NCBI GenBank assembly: GCA_028290385.1
Contig: JAQGJZ010000018.1
Location: 1-5,809 of the forward strand
Length of the DNA stretch: 5,809 nucleotides
Source of the DNA: Enterovirga sp.
Lineage (GTDB): Bacteria > Pseudomonadota > Alphaproteobacteria > Rhizobiales > Beijerinckiaceae
Direction: 5' to 3'
Shown here: positions 1-5,701 of the stretch, piece after piece
How the letters are laid out: each line of letters begins with the position of its first letter
Numbering within the stretch: position 1 is the stretch's first letter
Translations under genes and position numbers: made by a program
The notes under the pieces: generated by a model
What the model was told of the DNA's origin: nothing
What the model saw: only the letters and a program-made list of their open reading frames with translations
Databases searched by the model: none

Positions 1-195
1 AAAGGGCTCGTGGCCTTTCTGGTCTCCCTCTATTCCGGCCAGCCGGCGCGGGCGATCCTGCAGAAGGACGCCTTGCAGATCTTTCGCGATCTCGGGCTCG
101 GCCAGCACATCACGAGCAAGCGGTCGAACGGGCTGCGGTCCATGGTCGACCGCATCCGCGGTGAGGCAGCACGGGTCGCGGCAGCCGCAGCCTGA
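1..195 (+). CDS. sufE: SufE-like Fe-S cluster assembly protein, C-terminal part
   Basis: This is the last 64 codons of a gene whose start lies left of the window; the frame is open from base 1 to the TGA at 193-195. Enterobacterial SufE binds the cysteine desulfurase SufS in the cytosol, accepts the persulfide sulfur and passes it to the SufBCD scaffold. The fragment begins KGLVAFLVSLYSG and continues with LGLGQHITSKRSNGLRSM, which matches the end of E. coli SufE as I remember it (KGLIAVVF, then ALTQHLTPSRSQGLEAM). The acceptor cysteine (Cys51 in E. coli) lies outside the window, so activity cannot be judged. The Ala-rich tail is unremarkable. The GTG at 10-12 is an internal valine codon, not a start. 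The next gene is convergent, 33 bases away. The CsdE paralogue is the main alternative identity. Confidence 0.85.
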   Translation, partial: KGLVAFLVSLYSGQPARAILQKDALQIFRDLGLGQHITSKRSNGLRSMVDRIRGEAARVAAAAA

Positions 196-228
196 GGCGG
201 GGTCGGCGCGGGCACCGGCCTGCCGCCC

Positions 229-1077
229 TCATCGCGCCGCGGCCTCCTCGGCGACCCAGGTCCTGAGGCCGCGGGAGCGCCCCGGGCCGCGGGCCTCCGT
301 CTCCAGCCCGTAATGCTCGGCGAGGCGCCGCAATGCGAGCCTCACGACGACCTTGCCGGAGCGCGCAGGCCAGCGGCGCTCGCGTTCGATCGTTTCGAGC
401 CCCTTCAGAAACCCGCAGATGTCAACGAGGAGGTCTGCAAAATCCTGCCCGACCTCGGACAGGGCGTTGCGGACCCGCTGACGCGCGGCGACCACCGCGT
501 CGGCCGCCGCCGCAGGGTCGCGCGGGCCGGCACTGCCGGACCCGAGTGCGCCCTCCCAGCGCGCCGTGACGGACGGCATCATGCCCCCAAACGTCAGGTC
601 GCGGCGCAGCCGCTCGCCTGCTTCATAGGATGCCGAATCGATCAGCGGCGAGCCGTCCCGATCCTTTCGGCGGCGCAGCCAGTCGAGCGGGCTCTCGGCC
701 GCGTTGATGGCGACCTTGGCGGGCCCGGTCTCGCCCGCGATCGTGCCCGTCTCGATCTCGGCATGTTGCGCCAGAAAGCCGTTCTCGGCCGGGCCCGCCG
801 CCATACGACGGAGGTGCCGCCGTCCCGCCTCGGAGATCGCGATGCAGCGCCCTCCGTCCGCCCGGAGCGCGAGATCGTGCCGTTCCAGCTCGCGACACGC
901 CGCCTCGGGGTGGGCGCCGCGCCCGAGCGACACGCCACGCCGCGTACTACGCAGGATGAACATCCCCTCGCGGGTCGGATCCGGGATCGCGCTGGTGTCC
1001 GGCTCAGCGAGGGCTGCGAGCAGACGGCGGGCCGCCCGGGACAGGGTATCGCGGTTGGACATGGCGCTGTTGTTCAT
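229..1077 (-). CDS. DUF6456 domain protein, probable DNA-binding regulator
   Basis: A 282-residue protein with two parts. Residues about 10-95 look like a small helical, winged-helix-like module (AARRLLAAL, then an ISEAGRRHLRRM end typical of such domains). Residues about 128-260 match the alphaproteobacterial DUF6456 family as I remember it: ESPLDWLRRRKD, SYEAGERLRRD, VGQDFADLLVDICGFLKGLE, and an ERERRWPARSGKVVVRLAL block followed by HYGLE. The biochemical function is unknown; a regulatory role is inferred from the N-terminal module. The frame opens further upstream (ATG at 1137 and 1089), but a good promoter at 1127-1157 would start transcripts near 1120, which excludes the 1137 start. The ATG at 1077 has GGAA six bases upstream. 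It is convergent with sufE and divergent from the peptidase gene. Family assignment is fairly sure, the start moderately so. Confidence 0.75.
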   Translation of the reverse strand: MNNSAMSNRDTLSRAARRLLAALAEPDTSAIPDPTREGMFILRSTRRGVSLGRGAHPEAACRELERHDLALRADGGRCIAISEAGRRHLRRMAAGPAENGFLAQHAEIETGTIAGETGPAKVAINAAESPLDWLRRRKDRDGSPLIDSASYEAGERLRRDLTFGGMMPSVTARWEGALGSGSAGPRDPAAAADAVVAARQRVRNALSEVGQDFADLLVDICGFLKGLETIERERRWPARSGKVVVRLALRRLAEHYGLETEARGPGRSRGLRTWVAEEAAAR

Positions 1078-1083
1078 GATACG

Positions 1084-1087
1084 TTCC
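1084..1087 (-). promoter_or_regulatory. Ribosome binding site deciding the DUF6456 start
   Basis: GGAA on the minus strand, six bases before the ATG at 1077. The alternative ATG at 1089 has no comparable purine run. The ATG at 1137 has AGGA nearby, but it lies upstream of the predicted transcript start. Confidence 0.4.
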
Positions 1088-1126
1088 ATATCGGAATTCG
1101 GGCAACGTCGGCACGGCGAGCTCACC

Positions 1127-1157
1127 ATTCTAAGCATAAATTCCTAGTTTATGTCAA
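1127..1157 (-). promoter_or_regulatory. Sigma70-type promoter of the DUF6456 gene
   Basis: Reading the minus strand, a consensus TTGACA (plus 1152-1157) is followed by a 19-base spacer and TAGAAT (plus 1127-1132), which matches five of six -10 bases. It lies in an AT-rich island within otherwise GC-rich DNA. A transcript start near 1120 gives a leader of about 43 bases to the ATG at 1077. A 19-base spacer is longer than the usual 17, a geometry known from promoters controlled by MerR-family activators. Whether that applies here is inference. Confidence 0.55.
1135..1153. promoter_or_regulatory. Palindrome in the promoter spacer, candidate operator
   Basis: CATAAATTCCTAGTTTATG has perfect six-base inverted arms (CATAAA and TTTATG) around a seven-base centre. 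It lies wholly between the -35 hexamer, with which it shares two bases, and the -10 hexamer of the DUF6456 promoter. That is a natural place for a dimeric regulator to bind. The protein is unknown; autoregulation by the DUF6456 protein is one possibility. Confidence 0.45.
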
Positions 1158-1181
1158 GCCGGGACGAGACGGCCGGCTCCG

Positions 1182-1210
1182 TTGCTAAGCGCCGCGCGCG
1201 CCCCTATGCG
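1182..1210 (+). promoter_or_regulatory. Possible promoter of the oligopeptidase gene
   Basis: TTGCTA (1182-1187), a 17-base GC-rich spacer and TATGCG (1205-1210). The hexamers match sigma70 consensus at only four and three positions. The placement fits: a start near 1217 gives a leader of about 36 bases before the chosen ATG at 1253. This is a weak call based on pattern alone. Confidence 0.3.
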
Positions 1211-1240
1211 CTGGGCGGAATGCGGCCCGCCGGCCGCCCT

Positions 1241-1244
1241 GGAG
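1241..1244 (+). promoter_or_regulatory. Ribosome binding site deciding the peptidase start
   Basis: GGAG eight bases before the ATG at 1253. The in-frame ATGs at 1151 and 1220 lack a usable site. The residues they would add (rich in Arg, Gly and Pro) do not resemble the family N-terminus. Confidence 0.5.
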
Positions 1245-1252
1245 TTCCGCCC

Positions 1253-3367
1253 ATGGCCGATGTGTCCTGGACACCGCCCTTCCCCGCGCTCGCGGCGCCC
1301 GTCGCCGAGACTTGGCCGCACCGGATCGAGTTGTTCGGCCAGGAGGTGCTGGATGATTACGCTTGGTTGAAGGCCGAGAACTGGCGCGAGGTCCTGAAGG
1401 ACGGGACCGCCCTCCCCCTCGCCATCCGCCAGCACCTCGAACGCGAGAACGCCTATACGGATTCCATGCTGGGCGACCTCGGGCCGCTGCGCGAAACGCT
1501 GGTGCGCGAGATGCGCGGCCGCATCAAGGAGGACGACGACACCGTCCCGCAGCCCGACGGGCCCTTTGGCTATTTCACCCGCTACCGCGAGGGCGGGCAG
1601 CACCCGCTGATCTGCCGCGAGCCGCGCCTGGGCGGTGACGCCACGATCCTGCTCGACGGGGACAAGGAAGGCGAGGACCGCGCCTATTTCGACCTGCAGG
1701 AGGCGGTCCATTCGCCCGACCATACGCTGCTCGCCTGGAGCGCGGACGTGGCGGGGTCGGAACTCTACACCATCCGCGTCCGCGATCTCGCCACCGGGCA
1801 GGACCTGGATGACGAGATCAAGGCCACCTCCGGCGAAGCGGTCTGGTGCCTCGATTCCCGCACGTTCTATTATGTCGAGGTCGACGAGAACCATCGCCCG
1901 GCGCGCGTGCGCCGGCACCGGCTCGGCGAGCCTCAATCCGCCGACGAGCTGATCTACGAGGAGGCGGATTCCGGCTGGTTCGTTGACATCGACACCACGA
2001 CCTCGGGCGCCTTCGTGGTGATTGGCCTCAACGATCACGAGACCTCGGAGGTCTGGCTTCTGGATCGCGCGGATCCGAAGGCCCAGCGCCGTGTCGTCGC
2101 CGCCCGCTCCCCGCTCGTGATCTACAATGTCGAGCATCACGGGCCCGACCTCATTATCCGCACCAACGCGGACGGCGCCGAGGATTTCAAGCTCGTCACG
2201 GCGCCGGCCTCGGCGCCGGGGCGGGAGAACTGGCGCGACCTCGTCCCCTATCGCCCGGGCATCATGGTGCTCTACCAGGTCGCGCTCGCGCATCACCTGG
2301 TCCGGCTGGAACGGCAGGACGCCAATCCCCGCATCGTGGTGCGAGACATGGCGAGCGGCGCCGAGCACGCCATCTCGTTCCCGGAAGAGGCGTATTCGCT
2401 CGGTCTCGATCCCGGCTACGAGTTCGAGACCGACACGATCCGGTTCGGCTATTCGTCCATGACGACCCCGAACGAGACCTACGACTACAACCTGCGCACC
2501 CGTGAGCGCGTCCTGCGCAAGCGCCAGGAGATCCCGAGCGGCTTCGATTCGTCGCGCTACGTCACCCGGCGCATCTTCGGCACGGCACCCGACGGGGAAA
2601 CCGTGCCGATCTCCCTCGTCCATCGCCGCGACCTGGTGCTCGACGGGACCGCACCGTGCCTCCTCTACGGCTACGGCTCCTACGGCTCGTCAATGTCCGC
2701 GTCCTTCCGGACGAATTTGCTGTCGCTAGTCGATCGCGGCTTCGTCTACGCCATCGCCCATATCCGCGGCGGGACGGAAAAGGGCTGGCGCTGGTACCTG
2801 GATGGAAAGCGCGAGAAGAAGACGAACACGTTCAAGGACTTCGTGGCCTGTGCCGAAGCCCTGATCGAGGCCGGCTACACGGGCCGCAAGCGGCTCGTCG
2901 CGCTCGGCGGATCGGCCGGGGGCATGCTGATGGGCGCTGTCGCGAACATGGCGGGCGACCTGTTCGCCGGCATCGTTGCCGAGGTGCCCTTCGTGGACGT
3001 GCTGAACACGATGCTGGACGGCGACCTGCCGCTGACCCCGCCCGAATGGCCCGAATGGGGCAATCCGGGGAAGGACGAGGCGGCGTTCCGCACGATCCTG
3101 TCCTATTCGCCCTACGACAACGTGCGGCCGCAGCCTTATCCGGCGATCCTGGCGCTTGGCGGCCTCACCGATCCGCGGGTCACCTACTGGGAACCGGCGA
3201 AGTGGGTGGCCAAGCTCCGCACCACGATGACGGGGGGCGGTCCCATCCTGCTGCGCATCAACATGGATGCCGGCCACGGCGGCGCCGCGGGCCGCTTCGA
3301 CCGGCTGGAGGAGGTCGGGCTGATCTACGCGTTCGCGCTGAAGGCGGTTGGCTTCTCGGAACCCTGA
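1253..3367 (+). CDS. ptrB: Oligopeptidase B-like serine peptidase (family S9A)
   Basis: A 704-residue peptidase, close to the roughly 690 residues usual for oligopeptidase B, which cleaves short peptides after basic residues. No signal peptide is visible, so it is probably cytosolic. The N-terminal strap carries DDYAWL (34-39). A beta-propeller that restricts access to small peptides should cover about 75-410, and the alpha/beta-hydrolase domain the rest. The catalytic triad is intact: Ser554 in GGSAGG, Asp640 in LTDPRV before YWEPAKW, and His675 in AGHGG. The segments VPFVDVLNTMLD and EWGNP are typical of oligopeptidase B rather than prolyl oligopeptidase. Aligned from memory with the enterobacterial enzyme at a constant offset of about 22, P1 residue Glu576 is kept (Glu598), Glu578 becomes Pro600, and the P2 residues Asp460 and Asp462 become Ser482 and Ser484. 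Specificity may therefore differ. It is divergent from the DUF6456 gene, and its last 43 bases overlap the convergent membrane-protein gene. Confidence 0.9.
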   Translation: MADVSWTPPFPALAAPVAETWPHRIELFGQEVLDDYAWLKAENWREVLKDGTALPLAIRQHLERENAYTDSMLGDLGPLRETLVREMRGRIKEDDDTVPQPDGPFGYFTRYREGGQHPLICREPRLGGDATILLDGDKEGEDRAYFDLQEAVHSPDHTLLAWSADVAGSELYTIRVRDLATGQDLDDEIKATSGEAVWCLDSRTFYYVEVDENHRPARVRRHRLGEPQSADELIYEEADSGWFVDIDTTTSGAFVVIGLNDHETSEVWLLDRADPKAQRRVVAARSPLVIYNVEHHGPDLIIRTNADGAEDFKLVTAPASAPGRENWRDLVPYRPGIMVLYQVALAHHLVRLERQDANPRIVVRDMASGAEHAISFPEEAYSLGLDPGYEFETDTIRFGYSSMTTPNETYDYNLRTRERVLRKRQEIPSGFDSSRYVTRRIFGTAPDGETVPISLVHRRDLVLDGTAPCLLYGYGSYGSSMSASFRTNLLSLVDRGFVYAIAHIRGGTEKGWRWYLDGKREKKTNTFKDFVACAEALIEAGYTGRKRLVALGGSAGGMLMGAVANMAGDLFAGIVAEVPFVDVLNTMLDGDLPLTPPEWPEWGNPGKDEAAFRTILSYSPYDNVRPQPYPAILALGGLTDPRVTYWEPAKWVAKLRTTMTGGGPILLRINMDAGHGGAAGRFDRLEEVGLIYAFALKAVGFSEP

Positions 3368-4008
3368 TCGGGACCGGCCGGCGGCGCGATCTTCTGCGGC
3401 TCTTCCGGCGCGCGCCCGCGGAGCGTGCCGGTCAGCATGAAAGCCTTGAACTCGTCCATCGAGCGAAACCGGTGCTCGCCGGAGGGTGTGTCGGCCCTGA
3501 TCGAGCCGTCGGCATACATCACGTAGGAGTTGCCGCCCGCCTGGTAGGTCCCGATGATCCTGTCCGGCGGCGGGTCCTTGTCCGAGCTCGGCTCCGGACC
3601 GGGTCCGGGCTCCGGTGCTCTCACCTCCGGCCCGGGGGCGGCGGCGGCTTCGGCCCGCTCGGCAAAGCTCGGCTCGGCCTGCGCTGCGGAACCCGTCTCG
3701 GCGTGCAACCCGGCGGCCTCTGCGGCGGAGGCAGGTGCGGCCGCGGCCGGCTCGGCATCGACGATCGTCTCGAGGGTGGGCCGGCGCGTGGGCGCTCCGG
3801 CAAGCATCTTGATCGCCCGCTCAACCCGCCGCAGGCGGCGCAAGGCAGCCGAGAGGCCGAGCAGCACCGCTCCGGCCGAGAAGCCGATGCTGCCAGCCAC
3901 CACCATCGTCCAGCCGCGCTCGATGCCGACGAACAGGGAGCCGGAATAGATCGCCGCGAGCCCGGTCACCATCATGGCGACACCAAGCAGGGACAGGAAC
4001 ACACTCAT
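3325..4008 (-). CDS. Membrane-anchored protein with a conserved-looking C-terminal module
   Basis: A 227-residue protein of unknown function. Two hydrophobic segments stand out, at about 3-21 and 33-56. The second is followed by a basic stretch (RRLRRVERAIK, 57-67), which suggests a cytoplasmic face for the rest. Residues about 75-148 are a low-complexity Ala/Pro/Glu linker. Residues about 149-193 (RIIGTYQAGGNSYVMYADGSI, then TPSGEHRFRSMDEFKAFM) look like a small folded module; I recall similar tails in hypothetical proteins of Hyphomicrobiales but cannot name a family. The remaining tail is Pro/Glu-rich. The ATG at 4008 is the natural start because the first membrane segment begins at once, although its ribosome binding site is weak. 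Residues 214-227 are encoded within the 43-base overlap with the peptidase gene. Confidence 0.75.
   Translation of the reverse strand: MSVFLSLLGVAMMVTGLAAIYSGSLFVGIERGWTMVVAGSIGFSAGAVLLGLSAALRRLRRVERAIKMLAGAPTRRPTLETIVDAEPAAAAPASAAEAAGLHAETGSAAQAEPSFAERAEAAAAPGPEVRAPEPGPGPEPSSDKDPPPDRIIGTYQAGGNSYVMYADGSIRADTPSGEHRFRSMDEFKAFMLTGTLRGRAPEEPQKIAPPAGPDQGSEKPTAFSANA
3590..3640. repeat. Short imperfect repeats encoding a Pro/Gly/Glu linker
   Basis: GGCTCCGG and CCGGGTCCGGG-type units recur here. On the minus strand they encode the PEPGPGPEP part of the membrane protein linker. Such slippage-prone coding repeats are common in disordered linkers of GC-rich genomes, and the length probably varies between relatives. 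Confidence 0.35.
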
Positions 4009-4051
4009 CTCACGCTTTCACCGGAGGGGTGGAATCGACACGGCATCCGGG

Positions 4052-4085
4052 CGGGCGCAGCCCGTCCGAGCCAAGCTCGGCTTTT
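4052..4085 (+). terminator. Tandem hairpins with a short T run, possible terminator
   Basis: Two adjacent stems: CGGGC-GCA-GCCCG (4052-4064), then CCGAGC-CAA-GCTCGG (4066-4080), followed by CTTTT. The T run fits plus-strand transcription. No plus-strand gene ends just upstream, so it could stop read-through from the oligopeptidase gene, whose own 3' end has no clear terminator, before the dismutase gene. The stem is short and the T run is only four bases. A genome-dispersed repeat or a leader element is also possible. Confidence 0.35.
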
Positions 4086-4090
4086 CGCCG

Positions 4091-4119
4091 TTGCCCCGGG
4101 AGGCCTGCGGTCATAGATC
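4091..4119 (+). promoter_or_regulatory. Weak candidate promoter of the dismutase gene
   Basis: TTGCCC (4091-4096), a 17-base spacer and TAGATC (4114-4119). The match to consensus is weak, but the position would give a leader of about 40 bases that begins just before the hairpin at 4129. Confidence 0.25.
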
Positions 4120-4128
4120 CCTCGTGAA

Positions 4129-4151
4129 GGTCCGGCCGAACCCTTCGGACC
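4129..4151 (+). promoter_or_regulatory. Leader hairpin ahead of the dismutase ribosome binding site
   Basis: GGTCCG (4129-4134) pairs with CGGACC (4146-4151). The base of the stem ends one nucleotide before the GAGGAG ribosome binding site. An inner alternative, CCGAA-CCC-TTCGG (4136-4148), shares bases with it, so the two folds exclude each other. Function is unproven; it could stabilise the mRNA or tune access to the start. Confidence 0.35.
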
Positions 4152-4152
4152 C

Positions 4153-4158
4153 GAGGAG
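4153..4158 (+). promoter_or_regulatory. Strong ribosome binding site of the dismutase gene
   Basis: GAGGAG seven bases before the ATG at 4166. It fixes the start despite an open frame that runs upstream from 3974. Confidence 0.8.
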
Positions 4159-4165
4159 ATCCAAG

Positions 4166-4765
4166 ATGACGTTCAGCTTGCCCGATCTGCCCTACGCGTA
4201 TGACGCGCTCCAGCCGTACATGTCGAAGGAGACCCTCGAGTTCCACCACGACAAGCACCACAAAGCGTACGTCGACACCGGGAACAACCTCCTGAAGGGC
4301 TCCGAGCTCGAAGGGAAGAGCGTCGAGGAGGTCGTCAAAGGGAGCTACGGCAAGAACCAGCCGCTCTTTAACAACGCCGGCCAGCACTTCAACCACATCC
4401 ATTTTTGGCAGTGGATGAAGCCGAACGGCGGCGGCCCGATCCCGGGTGCGCTCGAGAAGCGCATCAACGACGAACTCGGCGGCGTCGAGAAGTTCAAGGC
4501 CGATTTCGTCCAGGCCGGCGTCACGCAGTTCGGTTCGGGCTGGGCCTGGCTGGCCGTGAAGAACGGCAAGCTCGAAATCATGAAAACGCCGAACGGCGAG
4601 AACCCGCTCGTCCACGGCGCGTCCCCCATCCTCGGCGTCGATGTGTGGGAACACTCCTACTACATCGACTACCGCAACCGCCGGCCCGACTACCTCAAGG
4701 CGTTCATCGAGAATCTCGTGAACTGGGAGCATGTCGAAGAGATGCTCTCCAAGGCCTCGGCGTAA
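4166..4765 (+). CDS. sodB: Iron-type superoxide dismutase
   Basis: A 199-residue Fe/Mn-family superoxide dismutase, full length. It converts superoxide to hydrogen peroxide and oxygen; with no signal peptide it is cytosolic. The expected metal ligands are His27 (EFHHDKHHKAY), His77 (NHIHFW), Asp159 and His163 (DVWEHSYYIDY), with the gateway tyrosine at Tyr35. The outer-sphere glutamine is Gln73 in NNAGQHFNH, the position used by iron enzymes (Gln69 in E. coli SodB). The position that carries Gln146 in E. coli SodA is Gly144 here (PNGENPL). This favours iron, although cambialistic enzymes exist. The start at 4166 is fixed by a strong ribosome binding site and by the MTFSLPDLPYAYDAL opening typical of the family. 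It is convergent with the deacetylase gene. Regulation by iron or oxidative stress is likely in general, but no Fur or OxyR site is evident. Confidence 0.96.
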   Translation: MTFSLPDLPYAYDALQPYMSKETLEFHHDKHHKAYVDTGNNLLKGSELEGKSVEEVVKGSYGKNQPLFNNAGQHFNHIHFWQWMKPNGGGPIPGALEKRINDELGGVEKFKADFVQAGVTQFGSGWAWLAVKNGKLEIMKTPNGENPLVHGASPILGVDVWEHSYYIDYRNRRPDYLKAFIENLVNWEHVEEMLSKASA

Positions 4766-4776
4766 GCCCCGCGGCT

Positions 4777-4800
4777 CCGCCCCGGCTCAGGCCGGGGCGG
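4777..4800. terminator. Perfect hairpin between convergent genes, possible bidirectional terminator
   Basis: CCGCCCCGGC (4777-4786), loop TCAG (4787-4790), then GCCGGGGCGG (4791-4800) form a perfect 10-bp, all-GC stem. It starts 11 bases after the dismutase stop. The deacetylase stop codon (minus-strand TGA, 4787-4789) lies in the loop. There is no T run on either side, so it is not a classical intrinsic terminator. It may pause polymerase or protect both 3' ends. Confidence 0.5.
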
Positions 4801-5626
4801 GCACGAGTTCGACCTGCCGGGCGGCCAACAGTCGCCCGAAATCCGGCGACGCGAGATAATCGAGCTCGCGCCGCCGCGCCTCGACCACGCCGTCCAGGCT
4901 CGCCGCGTCCGTATCCTCGCCCGGATGGCACATCACGAGATGCGCCCGCCCCGTCGCCGTCAGATAGGCGGCGAAATCCCGGTCGGGATCGCGCGCTGGA
5001 TCAAAGGGGCTGAAACCCGAAAATCCCTCGTTGGTGCGGAACCCCGCGGCGCGCGCCTGGGCGCCAAACCCGCGGGATAGCGCCGCAACGAGCAGCGCCT
5101 TCGCCGCAGCCGGCCGCCGTGCCGCGATGGCGGAGAGCCGGTCCGCCGGGTCGCGCAGCCAGATTCGCCCGGCGAGCCCACGCTCGGCGAGCACGCCGAG
5201 CAGCGCCTGACGTATGCCCGGCAGCGCATGCACATGCTGGTGCCCGTCCACAAAATCCGGCTCCCGCCCGGTCGCGTCGCGAAAGGCATCGAGCTGGCGC
5301 CCGATCTCGGCCGCGATGTCGTCGAGCCGAAGGCGGCTGCGCAGCGCGGCGCCGATCACCGCCCCGAGTCGCGGCATGCGCCCCGTCGGCGCGAAGTGCG
5401 GCATGGCTCCGAGCGGGGCGCCCCAGGTCAGGGTGAGGTGGAGCCCAATTCCGGTGCGCCCGGCCAACGGCGCCAACCGCCCCGCCAGGACCGGCCACGC
5501 CGGCGCGTTGGTCATCGCGCTCGTCGCGGAGATGCGCCCTATCTCGGCCAGGGCTAGGATGCCGCGGCTCACGCCCTCATTCATGGCGTAGTCATCCGCG
5601 CAGAGAACAATCTTCCGGATTGTCAT
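4787..5626 (-). CDS. ChbG/YdjC-family carbohydrate deacetylase
   Basis: A 279-residue protein of the ChbG/YdjC family, metal-dependent deacetylases that act on N-acetylated sugars; the E. coli member deacetylates chitooligosaccharides. Family landmarks are visible: ADDYAMN (Asp11, Asp12), TGIGLHLTL (His63), DFVDGHQHVHAL (His129, His131) and HLVMCHPGE near the C-terminus. Asp11 or Asp12, His63 and His129 are the likely metal ligands by analogy. No signal peptide is visible. The ATG at 5626 is preferred because the protein then begins MTIRKIVLCADDY; a TTG at 5638 would add only four residues. The purine-rich GAGACCGGGA before it gives a modest ribosome binding site. It is divergent from a glycosyltransferase gene, which suggests a lipid-linked or cell-surface glycan as substrate rather than chitin. 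It resembles HpnK of hopanoid clusters, but no hopanoid gene is in view. Confidence 0.85.
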   Translation of the reverse strand: MTIRKIVLCADDYAMNEGVSRGILALAEIGRISATSAMTNAPAWPVLAGRLAPLAGRTGIGLHLTLTWGAPLGAMPHFAPTGRMPRLGAVIGAALRSRLRLDDIAAEIGRQLDAFRDATGREPDFVDGHQHVHALPGIRQALLGVLAERGLAGRIWLRDPADRLSAIAARRPAAAKALLVAALSRGFGAQARAAGFRTNEGFSGFSPFDPARDPDRDFAAYLTATGRAHLVMCHPGEDTDAASLDGVVEARRRELDYLASPDFGRLLAARQVELVPAPA

Positions 5627-5650
5627 TCCCGGTCTCAACCTTCAGGGCCG

Positions 5651-5671
5651 GTTATCTGCGGCGAGATAAAC
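5651..5671. promoter_or_regulatory. Inverted repeat in the divergent intergenic region, candidate operator
   Basis: TTATCT (5652-5657), spacer GCGGCG, AGATAA (5664-5669). One mismatch and a further G-C pair extend it to 5650 and 5671. It lies in the 75-base gap between the deacetylase and glycosyltransferase starts and is AT-rich against its surroundings. A shared operator for both genes is inferred from position. I could not place convincing core promoters. Confidence 0.4.
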
Positions 5672-5701
5672 GTGCGGCCGAACGCATACAGCCCGAACGC
5701 C

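Noticed and set aside
196..228. Possible terminator between sufE and the DUF6456 gene
   Set aside because: Only weak GC-rich pairings are present (GGCA-CCGGCC-TGCC and distant GGCGG/CCGCC), with no T run. Not enough to call.
313..1188. A 291-codon open frame on the plus strand
   Set aside because: It is antisense to the DUF6456 gene, whose conserved blocks show which strand is coding.
1151..1252. N-terminal extension of the oligopeptidase from ATG 1151 or 1220
   Set aside because: There is no ribosome binding site, the ATG at 1151 overlaps the palindrome of the opposite promoter, and the added residues do not resemble the family.
1154..2623. A 489-codon open frame on the minus strand
   Set aside because: It is fully antisense to the oligopeptidase gene, has no recognisable domain, and is expected by chance in very GC-rich coding DNA.
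2656..4116. A 486-codon open frame on the plus strand
   Set aside because: It runs out of frame through the peptidase and antisense to the membrane protein gene. The translation is Arg/Gly-rich shadow sequence without motifs.
3974..4165. N-terminal extension of the superoxide dismutase in an open frame
   Set aside because: The family start and the GAGGAG site place the start at 4166. The extension is not a signal peptide and crosses the hairpin region.
5119..5591. Plus-strand open frames across the deacetylase gene
   Set aside because: All are antisense to the ChbG/YdjC coding sequence and carry no motifs.
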